Assembly: GCF_014170375.1 (NCBI RefSeq)
Contig: NZ_LZZW01000018.1
Coordinates: forward strand, 186,001 to 250,000
Direction: 5' to 3'
DNA: 64,000 nucleotides
From: Variovorax sp. UMC13
Lineage (GTDB): Bacteria > Pseudomonadota > Gammaproteobacteria > Burkholderiales > Burkholderiaceae_C
A program made the translations under genes and the position numbers. Numbering within the stretch: position 1 is the first letter of the stretch; each line of letters opens with the position of its first letter. Below the pieces are notes generated by a model that worked only from the letters and a program-made list of their open reading frames with translations, was not told the origin of the DNA and ran no database searches. Shown in pieces: positions 16,420-25,000 of the stretch.

Positions 16420-17577
16420 ATGACCACCGACACCCTTCAAGCCGAGCGCGAGCACACGCTCGCGATGCTGGTCGACAGCCTCTCGCGCTACCTCGGCGCG
16501 CGCTTCGACCTCAACCAACGCCTGCGTTCGCTGGCCGAGGCCACCGACGCGCCGCCGGCCTTTTGGTCCGGCCTGGCGCGCGAACTCGGCCTGCTGGGTG
16601 CGGCCCTGCCCGAGGCCCAGGGCGGCCTCGGCGGCGGCATGGCCGTGCACCTGGCCGTGATGCAGGCCTTGGGTGGCGCGCTGGCGGGCGAGCCCTACCT
16701 GTCGAGCATCGTGATCGGGGCGGGCCTGCTGCAGCGCCAGCCGGGTGCGTTCAGCGACGCGCTGCTGGCCGACGCGGTCGGGGGCCGCGCGGTGCTGGCC
16801 TTCGCCCATGCCGAGCCCGAGGGCCGCGACGAACGCGCCGCGGTGCGCACGCGGCTGGTGCGCGATGCCGAAGGCTACGAGATCGACGGCCACAAGGCGG
16901 TGGTGCACGCGGCGTCCTGGGCCACGCACCTGATCGTGTCGGCCCGCAGCAGCGGCCAGCCGGGCGATGCCCAGGGCCTGTCGCTGATCGTGGTCGAGCG
17001 CGATGCGCCCGGCGTGCAGCTGCGCCCCTACGCGCTGCGCGACGGCACGCGTGCGGCCGAGCTGAAGCTCGAGCGCGTGCGCGTGCCGGCCGAGGCCCTG
17101 CTGGGCCGCGAGGGCGAGGCGCTGCCGCAGATCGAACAGGCGCTCGACGAGGCCACGCTCGCGGTCTGCGCCGAGGCCGTGGGCGTGATGCGCCGGCTGC
17201 TGGCCGACACGCTCGACTACGTGCGCCAGCGCAAGCAGTTCGGCGAGGCCATCTCGAGCTTCCAGGTGCTGCAGCACCGGCTGGCCGACATGCACATGGC
17301 GCTGGCCCAGGCCGAGGCGCTGACCCAGGCGGTGCTCGAGGCGATGGATGGCACGGCCGACGAACGCGCGCGGGCCGTGTCCTCGGCCAAGGTCGCGGTC
17401 GCGCGCGCCTGCAGGGCGGTGGGGCAGGGCGCGGTGCAGCTGCATGGCGGCATGGGCATGACCGAGGAACTGGCCATCGGCCATTATTTCCGGCGCGCGA
17501 CGCTGATCGAATCGCAGTTCGGCCCGGCCGCATGGCACCTGCGGCGGGTCGCGCGGCTCGAGGCGCAACAGGTCTAG
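16420..17577 (+). CDS. Acyl-CoA dehydrogenase, small-subunit type (PimD-like)
   Basis: A 385-residue acyl-CoA dehydrogenase homologue that begins with a helical domain (LAMLVDSLSRYLGARFDL) and then LGLLGAALPEAQGGLGGG. The central beta domain is divergent from typical dehydrogenases, and the C-terminal domain has YVRQRKQFGEAISSFQVLQH and QLHGGMGMTEELAIGHYFRR. These features fit the small subunits of two-component dehydrogenases such as pimeloyl-CoA dehydrogenase. It follows the large subunit by 5 bp and tail-overlaps the convergent frameshifted oxidoreductase gene by 4 bp. Confidence 0.88.
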   Translation: MTTDTLQAEREHTLAMLVDSLSRYLGARFDLNQRLRSLAEATDAPPAFWSGLARELGLLGAALPEAQGGLGGGMAVHLAVMQALGGALAGEPYLSSIVIGAGLLQRQPGAFSDALLADAVGGRAVLAFAHAEPEGRDERAAVRTRLVRDAEGYEIDGHKAVVHAASWATHLIVSARSSGQPGDAQGLSLIVVERDAPGVQLRPYALRDGTRAAELKLERVRVPAEALLGREGEALPQIEQALDEATLAVCAEAVGVMRRLLADTLDYVRQRKQFGEAISSFQVLQHRLADMHMALAQAEALTQAVLEAMDGTADERARAVSSAKVAVARACRAVGQGAVQLHGGMGMTEELAIGHYFRRATLIESQFGPAAWHLRRVARLEAQQV

Positions 17578-18550
17578 GGCCGCAGCACCACGCGCCCGAG
17601 CGCATCGCCCTGCATCGCGGCCAGGGCCTGGCAATGGTCCGACAGCGGCCACACGCCCGCGATGGCCGGGCGCAGGTCGCCGCGGGCATGCAGCGCCATC
17701 ACGCCGCGCAGGTTGGCCGCCGCCTGCTCCGGCGCACGCTGCGAGAACTGGCGGATGTCCACGCCCACCAGCGCAGCGCCCTTGAGCAGCGGCAGGTTGG
17801 CCGGCAGCGCCGCGATGCCGCCGGCCGCGAGCCCAGCACCAGGTGGCGCCCGCCCCAGCCCAGCGAGCGGAAGGCGGGCTCGGTGAAGGCGCCGCCGACC
17901 GGGTCGACCACCAGGTCCACGCCGCCCGGAGGCGCGATCGCCTTGAGTGCGCCACGCCAGTCGGCGGCCGAGGTATCGATGGCCGCGTCGGCACCGGCCG
18001 CGAGCGCCAGCGCGCGTTTCTCGGGCGTCGAACCGCCCGCGATCACACGGGCCCCGAAGGCGCGCGCGAGCTGCACCGCGGCCAGGCCGACGCTGCCCGC
18101 GGCGCCGAGCACGAACACGGTTTCGCCGGGCCGCAACGCGCCGCGGTCGACCAGCGCGTGCCACATGGTGCTGTAGGGCACGGCCAGCGCCGCCGCTTCG
18201 GTGAAGGGTGCGGTCGCGCCGATGCGCTGCACTGCACTGGCCGGCACGCACACGGTCTCGGCCCAGGCGCCGCCGGCCGTGGCCGAGCCGCAGACGCGCT
18301 CGCCGAGCTGCCAGTCGCCCTCGGTGTTCTCGCCGATCGCCTCGACGGTGCCCGCGAACTCGCTGCCCGGGATGTAGGGCACGGGCGGCTGCAGCTGGTA
18401 GCGGCCCTGGGCCAGCAGCAGGTCGGCGTGCGAGATCGCGCTGGCCTCGACACGGATGCGCAGTTCGCCGGGGGCGGGCTCGGGCCGCGGCAGCTCGCGC
18501 AGCGCGAGGCCTTCGAGCGGCCCCAGCCGGTCCGTCTGCAAGGCCTTCAT
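17574..18550 (-). pseudogene. Quinone-oxidoreductase-like zinc-free alcohol dehydrogenase, frameshifted
   Basis: A medium-chain dehydrogenase/reductase of the NADPH:quinone oxidoreductase (QOR) type. The N-terminal frame from 18550 has the GroES-like fold (YIPGSEFAGTVEAIG) and the NADPH loop LGAAGSVGLAAVQLA. Near 17830 the frame breaks: GGRHLVLG continues in another frame as AAGGIAALPANLPLLKGAAL. One missing base in the GGCT-CGCG stretch (GGCTTCGCG would restore Gly-Phe-Ala) explains it. The joined protein would be about 325 residues, a normal length. The missing part covers the C-terminal fold, so the product is probably inactive if the deletion is real. Confidence 0.82.
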
Positions 18551-18657
18551 GCGGTCCGCCCCTGCCTGCGCACCGCGCCCGGCACGTCACGGCGATGCGT
18601 GAAGGCGAACAGCGGAACGTCGATGCCGGGCATGCGGAAAAAGGGGCGCTGGATCAC
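18547..18657 (-). pseudogene. Remnant of a nitronate monooxygenase-type flavin oxidoreductase (36 codons)
   Basis: A GTG-started frame with a good ribosome site (GAGGAGA) encodes 36 residues beginning VIQRPFFRMPGIDVPLFAFT, then HRRDVPGAV and a short arginine-rich tail. The start is like the N-terminus of NAD(P)H-dependent flavin oxidoreductases (PLFAFTHCRDVVAAV pattern), which normally run over 320 residues. The TGA overlaps the ATG of the quinone-oxidoreductase-like gene. The likeliest reading is an internal deletion that removed almost the whole enzyme but left the start and operon junction. An intact relative is present at 50624-51604. Confidence 0.6.
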
Positions 18658-18720
18658 GGGCGTGTCTCCTCTGGGGTCTCGGTGGAACAGGCACCTTAGG
18701 AAGGGCAGGGCGCCGCGGCA

Positions 18721-18738
18721 ATCGTCCCTTTCGACGAT
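18721..18738. promoter_or_regulatory. Acyl-CoA regulon palindrome, copy 2 (before the thiolase-like operon)
   Basis: ATCGTCCCTTTCGACGAT has 6-bp arms ATCGTC/GACGAT. It differs from copy 3 by one base within the shared 17-bp core. A good -10 hexamer, TATGAT, sits at 18761-18766, about 31 bp from the palindrome centre, and the thiolase-like gene starts 77 bp downstream. It also lies upstream of the divergent flavin-oxidoreductase remnant. Confidence 0.7.
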
Positions 18739-18814
18739 GCCCCGGCGCACGGGCCCTTCCTATGATCGACCGCAGAGACCGGCATTGGGCCCGGTCGCGC
18801 AGGAGACACGACGC

Positions 18815-20320
18815 ATGACCGCCATCGACGACCGCACCCCGATCATCGTGGGTGTGGGTGAGATCACCCACCGCAACAAGGAGCCCGAGGGCGGCCTCGA
18901 GCCGATCGAGCTCATGCTCCGCGCGCTGCGCGCGGCCGAAGAGGACGCCGGCGCCGCGCTGCTGGCGGACATCGATTCGCTCGACATCGTCTGCGAATAC
19001 TCCTGGCCCTACACCGACGCGACCGCGCTGCTGGGCGAGCGGCTGGGCCACCTGCCGGCGCGCCGCGTGTACGGCGAGGCCGGCGGCGAGTCGCCGGTGC
19101 GCTTCATCCACGAGGCCGCGCTGCGCATCGCGCGCGGCGAGAGCCGGGTCGCGGCCATCACCGGCGCCGAATCGCGCTACACCGTCGACGCCGCGGCCAA
19201 GCGCGGCATCGACCTGGGCTGGACGCCCAGGGACGACACGGTGAAGCTGGTGCGCGGCACCGACCTGTGCCACCCGGTGGCGGTGAAGCACGGCGCCGCG
19301 ATGCCGATCACGATCTACCCGCTCTACGAGAACGCCGCGCTCGCGCACTGGGGCCAGACCCCGCGCGAGGCGCAGCAGGAATCGGCCGCGTTGTGGTCGC
19401 GCTATTCGCAAGTGGCCGCGGCGAATCCGCATGCCTGGCTGCGCCAGGGCTTCAGCGCCGAGGCGGTGGCCGAGCCGAGCGCCGCCAACCGGCTGATCGC
19501 CTGGCCCTACACCAAGCACATGGTGGCCAACCCGGTGGTCAACATGGGCGCGGGCGTGCTGCTGACCAGCGTGGGCCATGCGCGCGCGCTGGGCATCGCG
19601 CCCGAGAAATGGGTCTACGTGTGGGACGGCGCCGCGGCGCGGGAGCCGCGCGACTACCTGCAGCGCGACCAGTTCCACCGCTCGCATGCGCAGGACCTGG
19701 TGATGGAGACCGTGCTCGCGCAGGTGGGCGGCGATGCGGCCGCCTTCGAGATGCTCGAGCTCTACAGCTGCTTCCCCATCGTGCCCAAGATGGCGCGCCG
19801 CACGCTGGGCCTGGCGCCCGAGGCGCAGATGACCTCGACCGGCGGCCTGAGCTTCTTCGGCGCGCCGCTCAACGACTACATGACGCACGCGGCCGCGGGC
19901 CTGGTGCGCGCGCTGCGCAGCGCGCCGGGCAAGACCGCGCTGCTCTACGGCCAGGGCGAGTACGTGACCAAGCACCATGCGCTGGTGCTGGGCTCGAGCC
20001 CGCCGCCGAACGGCCTGCCCCCGGCCGACTACAGCGTGCAGGCCGCGGCCGATGCGCGGCGCGGCCCGGTGCCGGCCTTCGTCGAAAGCTACAGCGGCAG
20101 CGCCACGCTCGAGACCTTCACCATCCTCTACGGCCGCGACGGCCTGCCCACGCACGGCATCGTGATCGCGCGCACGCCGGCGGGCGAACGGCTGATGGCG
20201 CGCGTCGAGCCCGACGACGAAGCGGCGCTGGCGGTGCTCACCGACCTGGACCGATCCCCGGTGGGCAGCACCGGCCACGTCACGGCAGGCACCGACAGCC
20301 TGTGCTGGAGCCTCGCATGA
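18815..20320 (+). CDS. Thiolase-superfamily acetyltransferase-like protein
   Basis: A 501-residue protein of the thiolase superfamily, of the long acetyl-CoA acetyltransferase / SCP-x-like type. Visible landmarks are the opening TPIIVGVGEITHR, the AAITGAESRYTVDAA segment, the ELYSCFPIVPKMARRTLG stretch and the late TGGLSFFGAPLNDYMTHAAAG. The usual nucleophile motif with Cys is replaced by AITGAES, as in many members of this group, so classical thiolysis is uncertain. It overlaps the following enoyl-CoA hydratase by 4 nt (ATGA). AGGAGA ribosome site. Confidence 0.82.
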   Translation: MTAIDDRTPIIVGVGEITHRNKEPEGGLEPIELMLRALRAAEEDAGAALLADIDSLDIVCEYSWPYTDATALLGERLGHLPARRVYGEAGGESPVRFIHEAALRIARGESRVAAITGAESRYTVDAAAKRGIDLGWTPRDDTVKLVRGTDLCHPVAVKHGAAMPITIYPLYENAALAHWGQTPREAQQESAALWSRYSQVAAANPHAWLRQGFSAEAVAEPSAANRLIAWPYTKHMVANPVVNMGAGVLLTSVGHARALGIAPEKWVYVWDGAAAREPRDYLQRDQFHRSHAQDLVMETVLAQVGGDAAAFEMLELYSCFPIVPKMARRTLGLAPEAQMTSTGGLSFFGAPLNDYMTHAAAGLVRALRSAPGKTALLYGQGEYVTKHHALVLGSSPPPNGLPPADYSVQAAADARRGPVPAFVESYSGSATLETFTILYGRDGLPTHGIVIARTPAGERLMARVEPDDEAALAVLTDLDRSPVGSTGHVTAGTDSLCWSLA

Positions 20321-21108
20321 ACGCAGAACAGAAGAGCGACGCGGTGCGCGTCGAAAAACTCCCCGGCCACATCGCGGTCGTCACCATCGACCGGCCCGAG
20401 GCGCGCAACGCCGTCAACGGCGCGGTCGCGGCCGGCCTCGAGGCCGCGGTCGACGCGACCGAGGCCGACGACGACACCTGGGTCGTGGTGCTGACCGGCG
20501 CGGGCCCGGACGCCTTCTGCGCCGGCGCCGACCTCAAGGAGGTCTCGGCCGGCCGCGGCAGCGCGCTGAGCACCGAGCGTGGCGGCTTCGCGGGCTTCGT
20601 CTACCGCGAGCGCAGCAAGCCCTGGATCGCGGCCGTCAACGGCAAGGCGCTGGCCGGCGGCACCGAACTCACGCTGGCCTGCGACCTGGTGGTGGCGGCC
20701 GAGCATGCGGCCTTCGGCCTGCCCGAAGTGCTGCGCGGCCTGATCGCCGCGGCGGGCGGGCTGTACCGGCTGCCGCGCGCGATCCCGCCCAACATCGCGC
20801 TGGAACTGATCCTGACCGCGGGCCAGCTCGACGCGCAGCGTGCGCAGCAGCTGGGCTGGGTCAACCGGGTGGTGCCGGCCGCGGCGCTGCGCGACGCGGC
20901 GCTGGCGCTGGCGGCCCAGATCACGCGCAACGCGCCCACCGCCGTGCGTGAGAGCCTGCGCGTGGCGCGCATGGCCCACGAGCTCGACGAGGCCGCGCTG
21001 CGCACGCTGACCCGCGCGGCCTTCCAGTGCGTGGCGGCCAGCGAGGATTTCCGCGAAGGCCCGCGCGCCTTCATCGAGAAGCGTGCGCCGCAATGGACCG
21101 GCCGCTGA
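20317..21108 (+). CDS. Enoyl-CoA hydratase with both catalytic glutamates
   Basis: A 263-residue crotonase-fold enzyme. The oxyanion-hole region CAGADLKEV and AGGTELTLACD are present, and both glutamates expected for water addition are seen, one in GTELTLACD and one in GLPEVLRG. It is therefore a probable true enoyl-CoA hydratase, adding water across the double bond made by the acyl-CoA dehydrogenase. It is translationally coupled to the thiolase-like gene and followed after 13 bp by a second crotonase. Confidence 0.9.
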   Translation: MNAEQKSDAVRVEKLPGHIAVVTIDRPEARNAVNGAVAAGLEAAVDATEADDDTWVVVLTGAGPDAFCAGADLKEVSAGRGSALSTERGGFAGFVYRERSKPWIAAVNGKALAGGTELTLACDLVVAAEHAAFGLPEVLRGLIAAAGGLYRLPRAIPPNIALELILTAGQLDAQRAQQLGWVNRVVPAAALRDAALALAAQITRNAPTAVRESLRVARMAHELDEAALRTLTRAAFQCVAASEDFREGPRAFIEKRAPQWTGR

Positions 21109-21121
21109 GCCCGGACCTGCG

Positions 21122-21946
21122 ATGAACGCCACCGACGACATCCAGCTCGACCGCAGCCACGAAGGCATCGCGGTCGTCACGCTGAACCGCCCCGAGCGCC
21201 TCAACGCGCTGAGCCAGATGACGGTGCGCCGCCTCTGCGCCTTGCTCGACGGATTGGCCGCGGACGACGCCGTGCGCGTGCTCGTGCTCACCGGCGCGGG
21301 CCGCGGCTTCTGCGCCGGCTGGGACCTGTCCAGCCCGCTGACCGATGCCAGCGGCACCGAACTGCCCGGGCCGCCCACGGTGGCCGACTACTGCACCGGG
21401 CAGGAACTGTTCGCCGGCATGGTGCGTCGGCTGCGGTCGCTGGGCAAGGTGGTGATCGCGGCGGTCAACGGCGTGGCCGTGGGCGCGGGCTTCGCGCTCA
21501 CGCTGGGCGCGGACCTCCGCATCGCGAGCCGCGCCGCGTCCTTTCATGTGGGCGCGGTGCGCATCGGCCTCACGGCCGGCGAGTGCGGCATCAGCTACCA
21601 CCTGCCGCGGCTGATCGGCGCCTCGCGCGCCTTCGAGGTCATGTTGACCGGCCGGCCGATCCCGGCCGAGGAGGCCGAGCGCATCGGGCTGGTCTCGCAG
21701 CTGGTGGACGATGCCACCGATCTGCTGCCGCAGGCGTTGGCGCTGGCCGAACAGGTGCTGCGCAACAGCCCCTACGCCACGCGCCACACCAAGCAGATCA
21801 TGTGGGCCAACCTCGACGCGGGCGGGCTCGACGCCGCGATCGAACTCGAGAACCGTGCCCAGGTGCTGGCGCTCATGACCGAGGATTTCAAGGAGGCCTC
21901 GGCGGCCTTCGTGCAGAAGCGGGCGCCGGTGTTCAGCGGGCGTTGA
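21122..21946 (+). CDS. Crotonase-family protein lacking the usual catalytic glutamates
   Basis: A 274-residue enoyl-CoA hydratase/isomerase family member. It has the oxyanion motif FCAGWDLSSP and the fold core VGAGFALTLGADLRIAS, but the two glutamates of classical hydratases are absent (VGAGFALTL and VGAVRIGLTAGE), so the reaction may be isomerisation, hydrolysis or hydration on another substrate. It is close in type to the crotonase at 40039-40830 (both share G(I/V)SY(H/F)LPR). It is the last gene of its operon; a hairpin follows within 5 bp. Confidence 0.85.
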   Translation: MNATDDIQLDRSHEGIAVVTLNRPERLNALSQMTVRRLCALLDGLAADDAVRVLVLTGAGRGFCAGWDLSSPLTDASGTELPGPPTVADYCTGQELFAGMVRRLRSLGKVVIAAVNGVAVGAGFALTLGADLRIASRAASFHVGAVRIGLTAGECGISYHLPRLIGASRAFEVMLTGRPIPAEEAERIGLVSQLVDDATDLLPQALALAEQVLRNSPYATRHTKQIMWANLDAGGLDAAIELENRAQVLALMTEDFKEASAAFVQKRAPVFSGR

Positions 21947-21950
21947 AGGC

Positions 21951-21985
21951 GAGGGCGGCGGCGGGCTGCGACAATCGCCGCCCTC
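21951..21985 (+). terminator. Hairpin after the thiolase-like operon
   Basis: GAGGGCGGCG (21951-21960) and CGCCGCCCTC (21976-21985) are perfect 10-bp arms around a 15-nt loop, 4 bp after the crotonase stop. It lacks a T-run, so it may need Rho or may serve as an RNA-stabilising end. The next gene has a separate role. Confidence 0.5.
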
Positions 21986-22003
21986 AGCCGCAACGCCCGA
22001 ATC

Positions 22004-22999
22004 ATGAAGCTGGTCATCGTCGTCCTCGAAGGGGTGCAGTCGCTCGACGTCGCGGCGCCGATGGATGTGTTCACCGAAGCCAACCAGTACCTGGCGGCCG
22101 ACCGGCAGTACGAGATCACGCTGGTGGGCCTGCAGGCCGGCACCGTGCGCTGCGCGAACGGCATGGAACTGCATGTCGCCACCGACTACCTCCACTACAC
22201 CGCGCAGCCCGACCTGCTGCTGGTGGCCGGCGGGCCGAAGCTGCCGGACCGGGATGTCTTCCCCGCGAGCTTTCTCGAGTGGCTGAGCGCGAAGGCCGAG
22301 GGGGCGCTGCGCTACGGCTCGGTGTGCAACGGCGCCTTTCCGCTGGGCCATGCCGGCCTGCTCAACGGCAAGCAGGTCACGGCGCACTGGCACGACGTGG
22401 ACCGGCTGATCGCGCGCTTTCCCAGGGCGCGCGTCCGGCCCGACAAGATCTTCCTGCGCGACGGCCGGCTGTTCACCTCGGCTGGCGTGACGGCCGGTGT
22501 CGACCTGTGCCTGGCCCTGGTCGCCGAGGACTGGGGCCATGAACTGGCCTTGCGCATCGCCAAGCGGCTGATCGTCTACATCCGCCGCGATGGCGGCCAG
22601 TCGCAGTACAGCCCCTATCTGGCGGTCGGTCCCAAGGAGGAAACCGTGGTGGCGAAGGTGCTGCGCCATGTGACGGAGCACCTGAGCGAGCCGCTGTCGA
22701 TCGAGCAACTGGCCGACGCGGTGGCCGTCAGCCGGCGCACCTTCTCGCGCGTCTTCGCCAAGGACGCCGGCATGACGCCCTCGGCCTTCGTGGAACAGGT
22801 GCGTCTCGACTCCTGCCGCAAGCTGCTGGAGGAGACCGACCTGCCGCTCAAGACCGTGGCCTTCCGCTGCGGCTTCCACAACGCGAACCAGATGCGCACC
22901 GTGTTCGCGAAGCGGCTCGACACTACGCCGCGGGACTATCGCCAGCGCTTCCGTGACGCGGCGCCGGCGGTGGCCGGAAACCAGCCTTCATTGGCCTGA
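22004..22999 (+). CDS. GlxA-type AraC-family regulator with DJ-1/PfpI sensor domain
   Basis: A 331-residue regulator. Residues 1-190 form a DJ-1/PfpI-like (class I amidotransferase-like) domain, with GSVCNGAFPLGHAGLLNG holding the conserved nucleophile-position cysteine and TAHWHDVDRL after it. Residues 225-320 are an AraC-type double helix-turn-helix (LSIEQLADAVAVSRRTFSRV and FRCGFHNANQMRTVFAKRL). Such proteins regulate amino-acid, choline/carnitine or stress genes. The nearby SLAC1-type channel gene is a possible target because it starts 101 bp downstream on the same strand. Confidence 0.9.
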   Translation: MKLVIVVLEGVQSLDVAAPMDVFTEANQYLAADRQYEITLVGLQAGTVRCANGMELHVATDYLHYTAQPDLLLVAGGPKLPDRDVFPASFLEWLSAKAEGALRYGSVCNGAFPLGHAGLLNGKQVTAHWHDVDRLIARFPRARVRPDKIFLRDGRLFTSAGVTAGVDLCLALVAEDWGHELALRIAKRLIVYIRRDGGQSQYSPYLAVGPKEETVVAKVLRHVTEHLSEPLSIEQLADAVAVSRRTFSRVFAKDAGMTPSAFVEQVRLDSCRKLLEETDLPLKTVAFRCGFHNANQMRTVFAKRLDTTPRDYRQRFRDAAPAVAGNQPSLA

Positions 23000-23100
23000 A
23001 GCCGACCGCTTCCGCAGGCTCGGCGCAGGGGGCCGGCCATAGACTTTTTCTCCTGCGGACCGACCGCAGTCCTTCAGGAGAAATCATTCAAACCACGCAC

Positions 23101-24180
23101 ATGCCGAGCCCCGCGCAAGACCCGCGGCAGGCCTCCCTCCGGCACCTTCCGGTCAATCTCTTCGCCTCCGTCATGGGCATCGCGGGCCTGGCCGCGGCCT
23201 GGGGCCAGGTCAGCCACCGCTTCGGCGCCGGCCCGCAGGTCCACCAGACCATCGGCGGCATCGCGGTCGCGCTCTTCGCCGTGCTGTGCCTCGCCTATGC
23301 CGCCAAGGCCCTGCGCTTTCCGCAGGCGGTGCGCGACGAGTTCAGGCACCCCATCGCGGGCAACTTCTTCGGCACCATCGCCATCGCGACATTGCTGATC
23401 TCGTCGCTGATCGCGCCCGTCAGCGCGCTGGCCTCGCAGCTCCTCTGGGGCCTTGGCGCGGCGATGACGATCGCGCTGTGCTTCGCGATCGTCAGCCGCA
23501 TGCTGCGGGGCCAGGTCGATGCCGGCCATGCCGTGCCGGCCTGGCTGATCCCGGGCGTGGCCACGCTCGACATCACGGTCGCGGGCGGCACGCTGCCCAT
23601 GGCCTGGGCCCGGGAGCTCAACCTGTTCTCGATGGCGGTCGGCGCCATGGTCGCGCTGGTCTTCTTCACGATGATCGTTTCGCGCTTGATCCATCATCAC
23701 GAGAAGCTCGCCAACGAGATGGTGCCGTCGCTGATGATCCTGATCGCGCCCTTCGCGGTCGGCTTCCTGGCCTACACCAGCTTCTTCCAGCGCGTCGATG
23801 CCTTCGCCGCCACGCTGTTCTACTTCGGCCTGTTCGTCTTTCTCGTGCTGGTGGTGAAGGTGTTTCGGCGCGGCGTGCCCTTCGGGGCCGGCTGGTGGGC
23901 CCTGAGCTTTCCGATCGCGGCGCTCAGCAATGCGGCGCTGCGCTATGCGGTCCAGGTCGATCTGGCGGCGATGACGGCGCTGGCCTTTGCGCTGCTGGCC
24001 TTCCTGAGCGGCCTGATCGCGGTGCTCGCCGTCCGCACCCTGCAACTCCTGGCCAGCGGCGAACTGCTGCGGCCCAGGGCGCAGCCGAAGGCGGCCCTGG
24101 TGCCCATGGCGGAAGCGCCGCGCTCGGGCTGGGACGAGGTCGGCAACTGCAGCGGGCTGGATCGCATCAGGGCGGCGTAG
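23101..24180 (+). CDS. SLAC1/TehA (TDT) family transporter or anion channel
   Basis: A 359-residue integral membrane protein with about ten hydrophobic segments. It opens with HLPVNLFASVMGIAGLAAAW, typical of the tellurite-resistance/dicarboxylate transporter (TDT) family that includes TehA and plant SLAC1. Known members conduct anions or export sulfite, malate or tellurite-related species. The AGGAGA site is about 19 nt before the chosen ATG, farther than usual; an ATT or other non-ATG start a few codons upstream is possible. Position after the GlxA-type regulator suggests shared control. Confidence 0.85.
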   Translation: MPSPAQDPRQASLRHLPVNLFASVMGIAGLAAAWGQVSHRFGAGPQVHQTIGGIAVALFAVLCLAYAAKALRFPQAVRDEFRHPIAGNFFGTIAIATLLISSLIAPVSALASQLLWGLGAAMTIALCFAIVSRMLRGQVDAGHAVPAWLIPGVATLDITVAGGTLPMAWARELNLFSMAVGAMVALVFFTMIVSRLIHHHEKLANEMVPSLMILIAPFAVGFLAYTSFFQRVDAFAATLFYFGLFVFLVLVVKVFRRGVPFGAGWWALSFPIAALSNAALRYAVQVDLAAMTALAFALLAFLSGLIAVLAVRTLQLLASGELLRPRAQPKAALVPMAEAPRSGWDEVGNCSGLDRIRAA

Positions 24181-24201
24181 GCGGCGAGCCGCGACAAACC
24201 C

Positions 24202-24738
24202 TCAACGGCGCCCGATCAGCGCCTCGATCTCCCGGATCACCGCCTCCTTCTCCCGGTTGTAGACCTGCGGGTCGGCAGGATCGATGGCGTGCGCCCGTTC
24301 CTTGGCCGCTTCGTACTTCCGCCGCAGGTCGGGCCGGCGGTCCAGGATGGCCATGAAGGCCAGCGAATCCGCGTGCACCGGATCGCCGCGGTGGCAGATG
24401 TGCACGTTGACATTGAAGCGCCGGCCGGCGAGCACCACCGAGGCGCAGACATAGGGCTTCTCGTCGGTGTCGACCCAGACCGGCCGGCGGTGGAAGCCCA
24501 GGCGCTCGAAGGCCTGCTGCTCGGCGCGCAGGTCCGGCCGTGTGGTGATCGCCACCGCATCGACCATGGGTTTGCCGCGCAGGCCGACGATGGCCGTGCT
24601 GCCGATGTGCACCAGTTCCACGCCCGCGAGGGCCGCGTGCACCTCGTCGCGCACCCGGCCAAAGACCTCGGAATAGATGGGGTCGTAGGCCACGATGTGG
24701 CGGTGCTGCAGTCCTTCGTCGAAGCGTTCGAGTTCCAT
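24202..24738 (-). CDS. GrpB family (UPF0157) nucleotidyltransferase-fold protein
   Basis: A 178-residue GrpB/UPF0157 protein: MELERFDEGLQHRHIVAYDP, then HIGSTAIVGLRGKPMVDAVA, the family's strand-loop holding the nucleotidyltransferase-like GS motif with downstream acidic residues. Several members are fused to dephospho-CoA kinases, but the activity of free-standing ones is not settled. The ATG at 24738 has an AAAGGA site; longer in-frame starts lack family resemblance. It is convergent with the channel gene and independent of the peptide transporter to its right. Confidence 0.86.
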   Translation of the reverse strand: MELERFDEGLQHRHIVAYDPIYSEVFGRVRDEVHAALAGVELVHIGSTAIVGLRGKPMVDAVAITTRPDLRAEQQAFERLGFHRRPVWVDTDEKPYVCASVVLAGRRFNVNVHICHRGDPVHADSLAFMAILDRRPDLRRKYEAAKERAHAIDPADPQVYNREKEAVIREIEALIGRR

Positions 24739-25000
24739 CGGGCGTCCTTTCGATACCGGCGGATTCGCGCCGCCGCACGGCGTGCACGCTCGGCGCCGGC
24801 CAGTCCGGACTGTACGAAGTTCCAACGCAAGCATGGCCCCACGCGATCGGCTTGCTCGAATTTCGCATGAGCAGGCGCGCAAAGCTTCTTTCACGCGCGA
24901 CAGGCCCGCTTCAATACTGCGGCCCGGCATGCCTTCACGTTCCAGCCATGGAGCGGGGGAGCGGCTCCCTTTCCACTTCTCCTGTTCACCGAGGCTTCAC

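Noticed and set aside
24930..25000. Upstream ATG for the peptide-type binding protein
   Set aside because: It would put a long non-hydrophobic stretch before the signal sequence. TTG at 25001 has GAGG at the right distance and a clean signal peptide.
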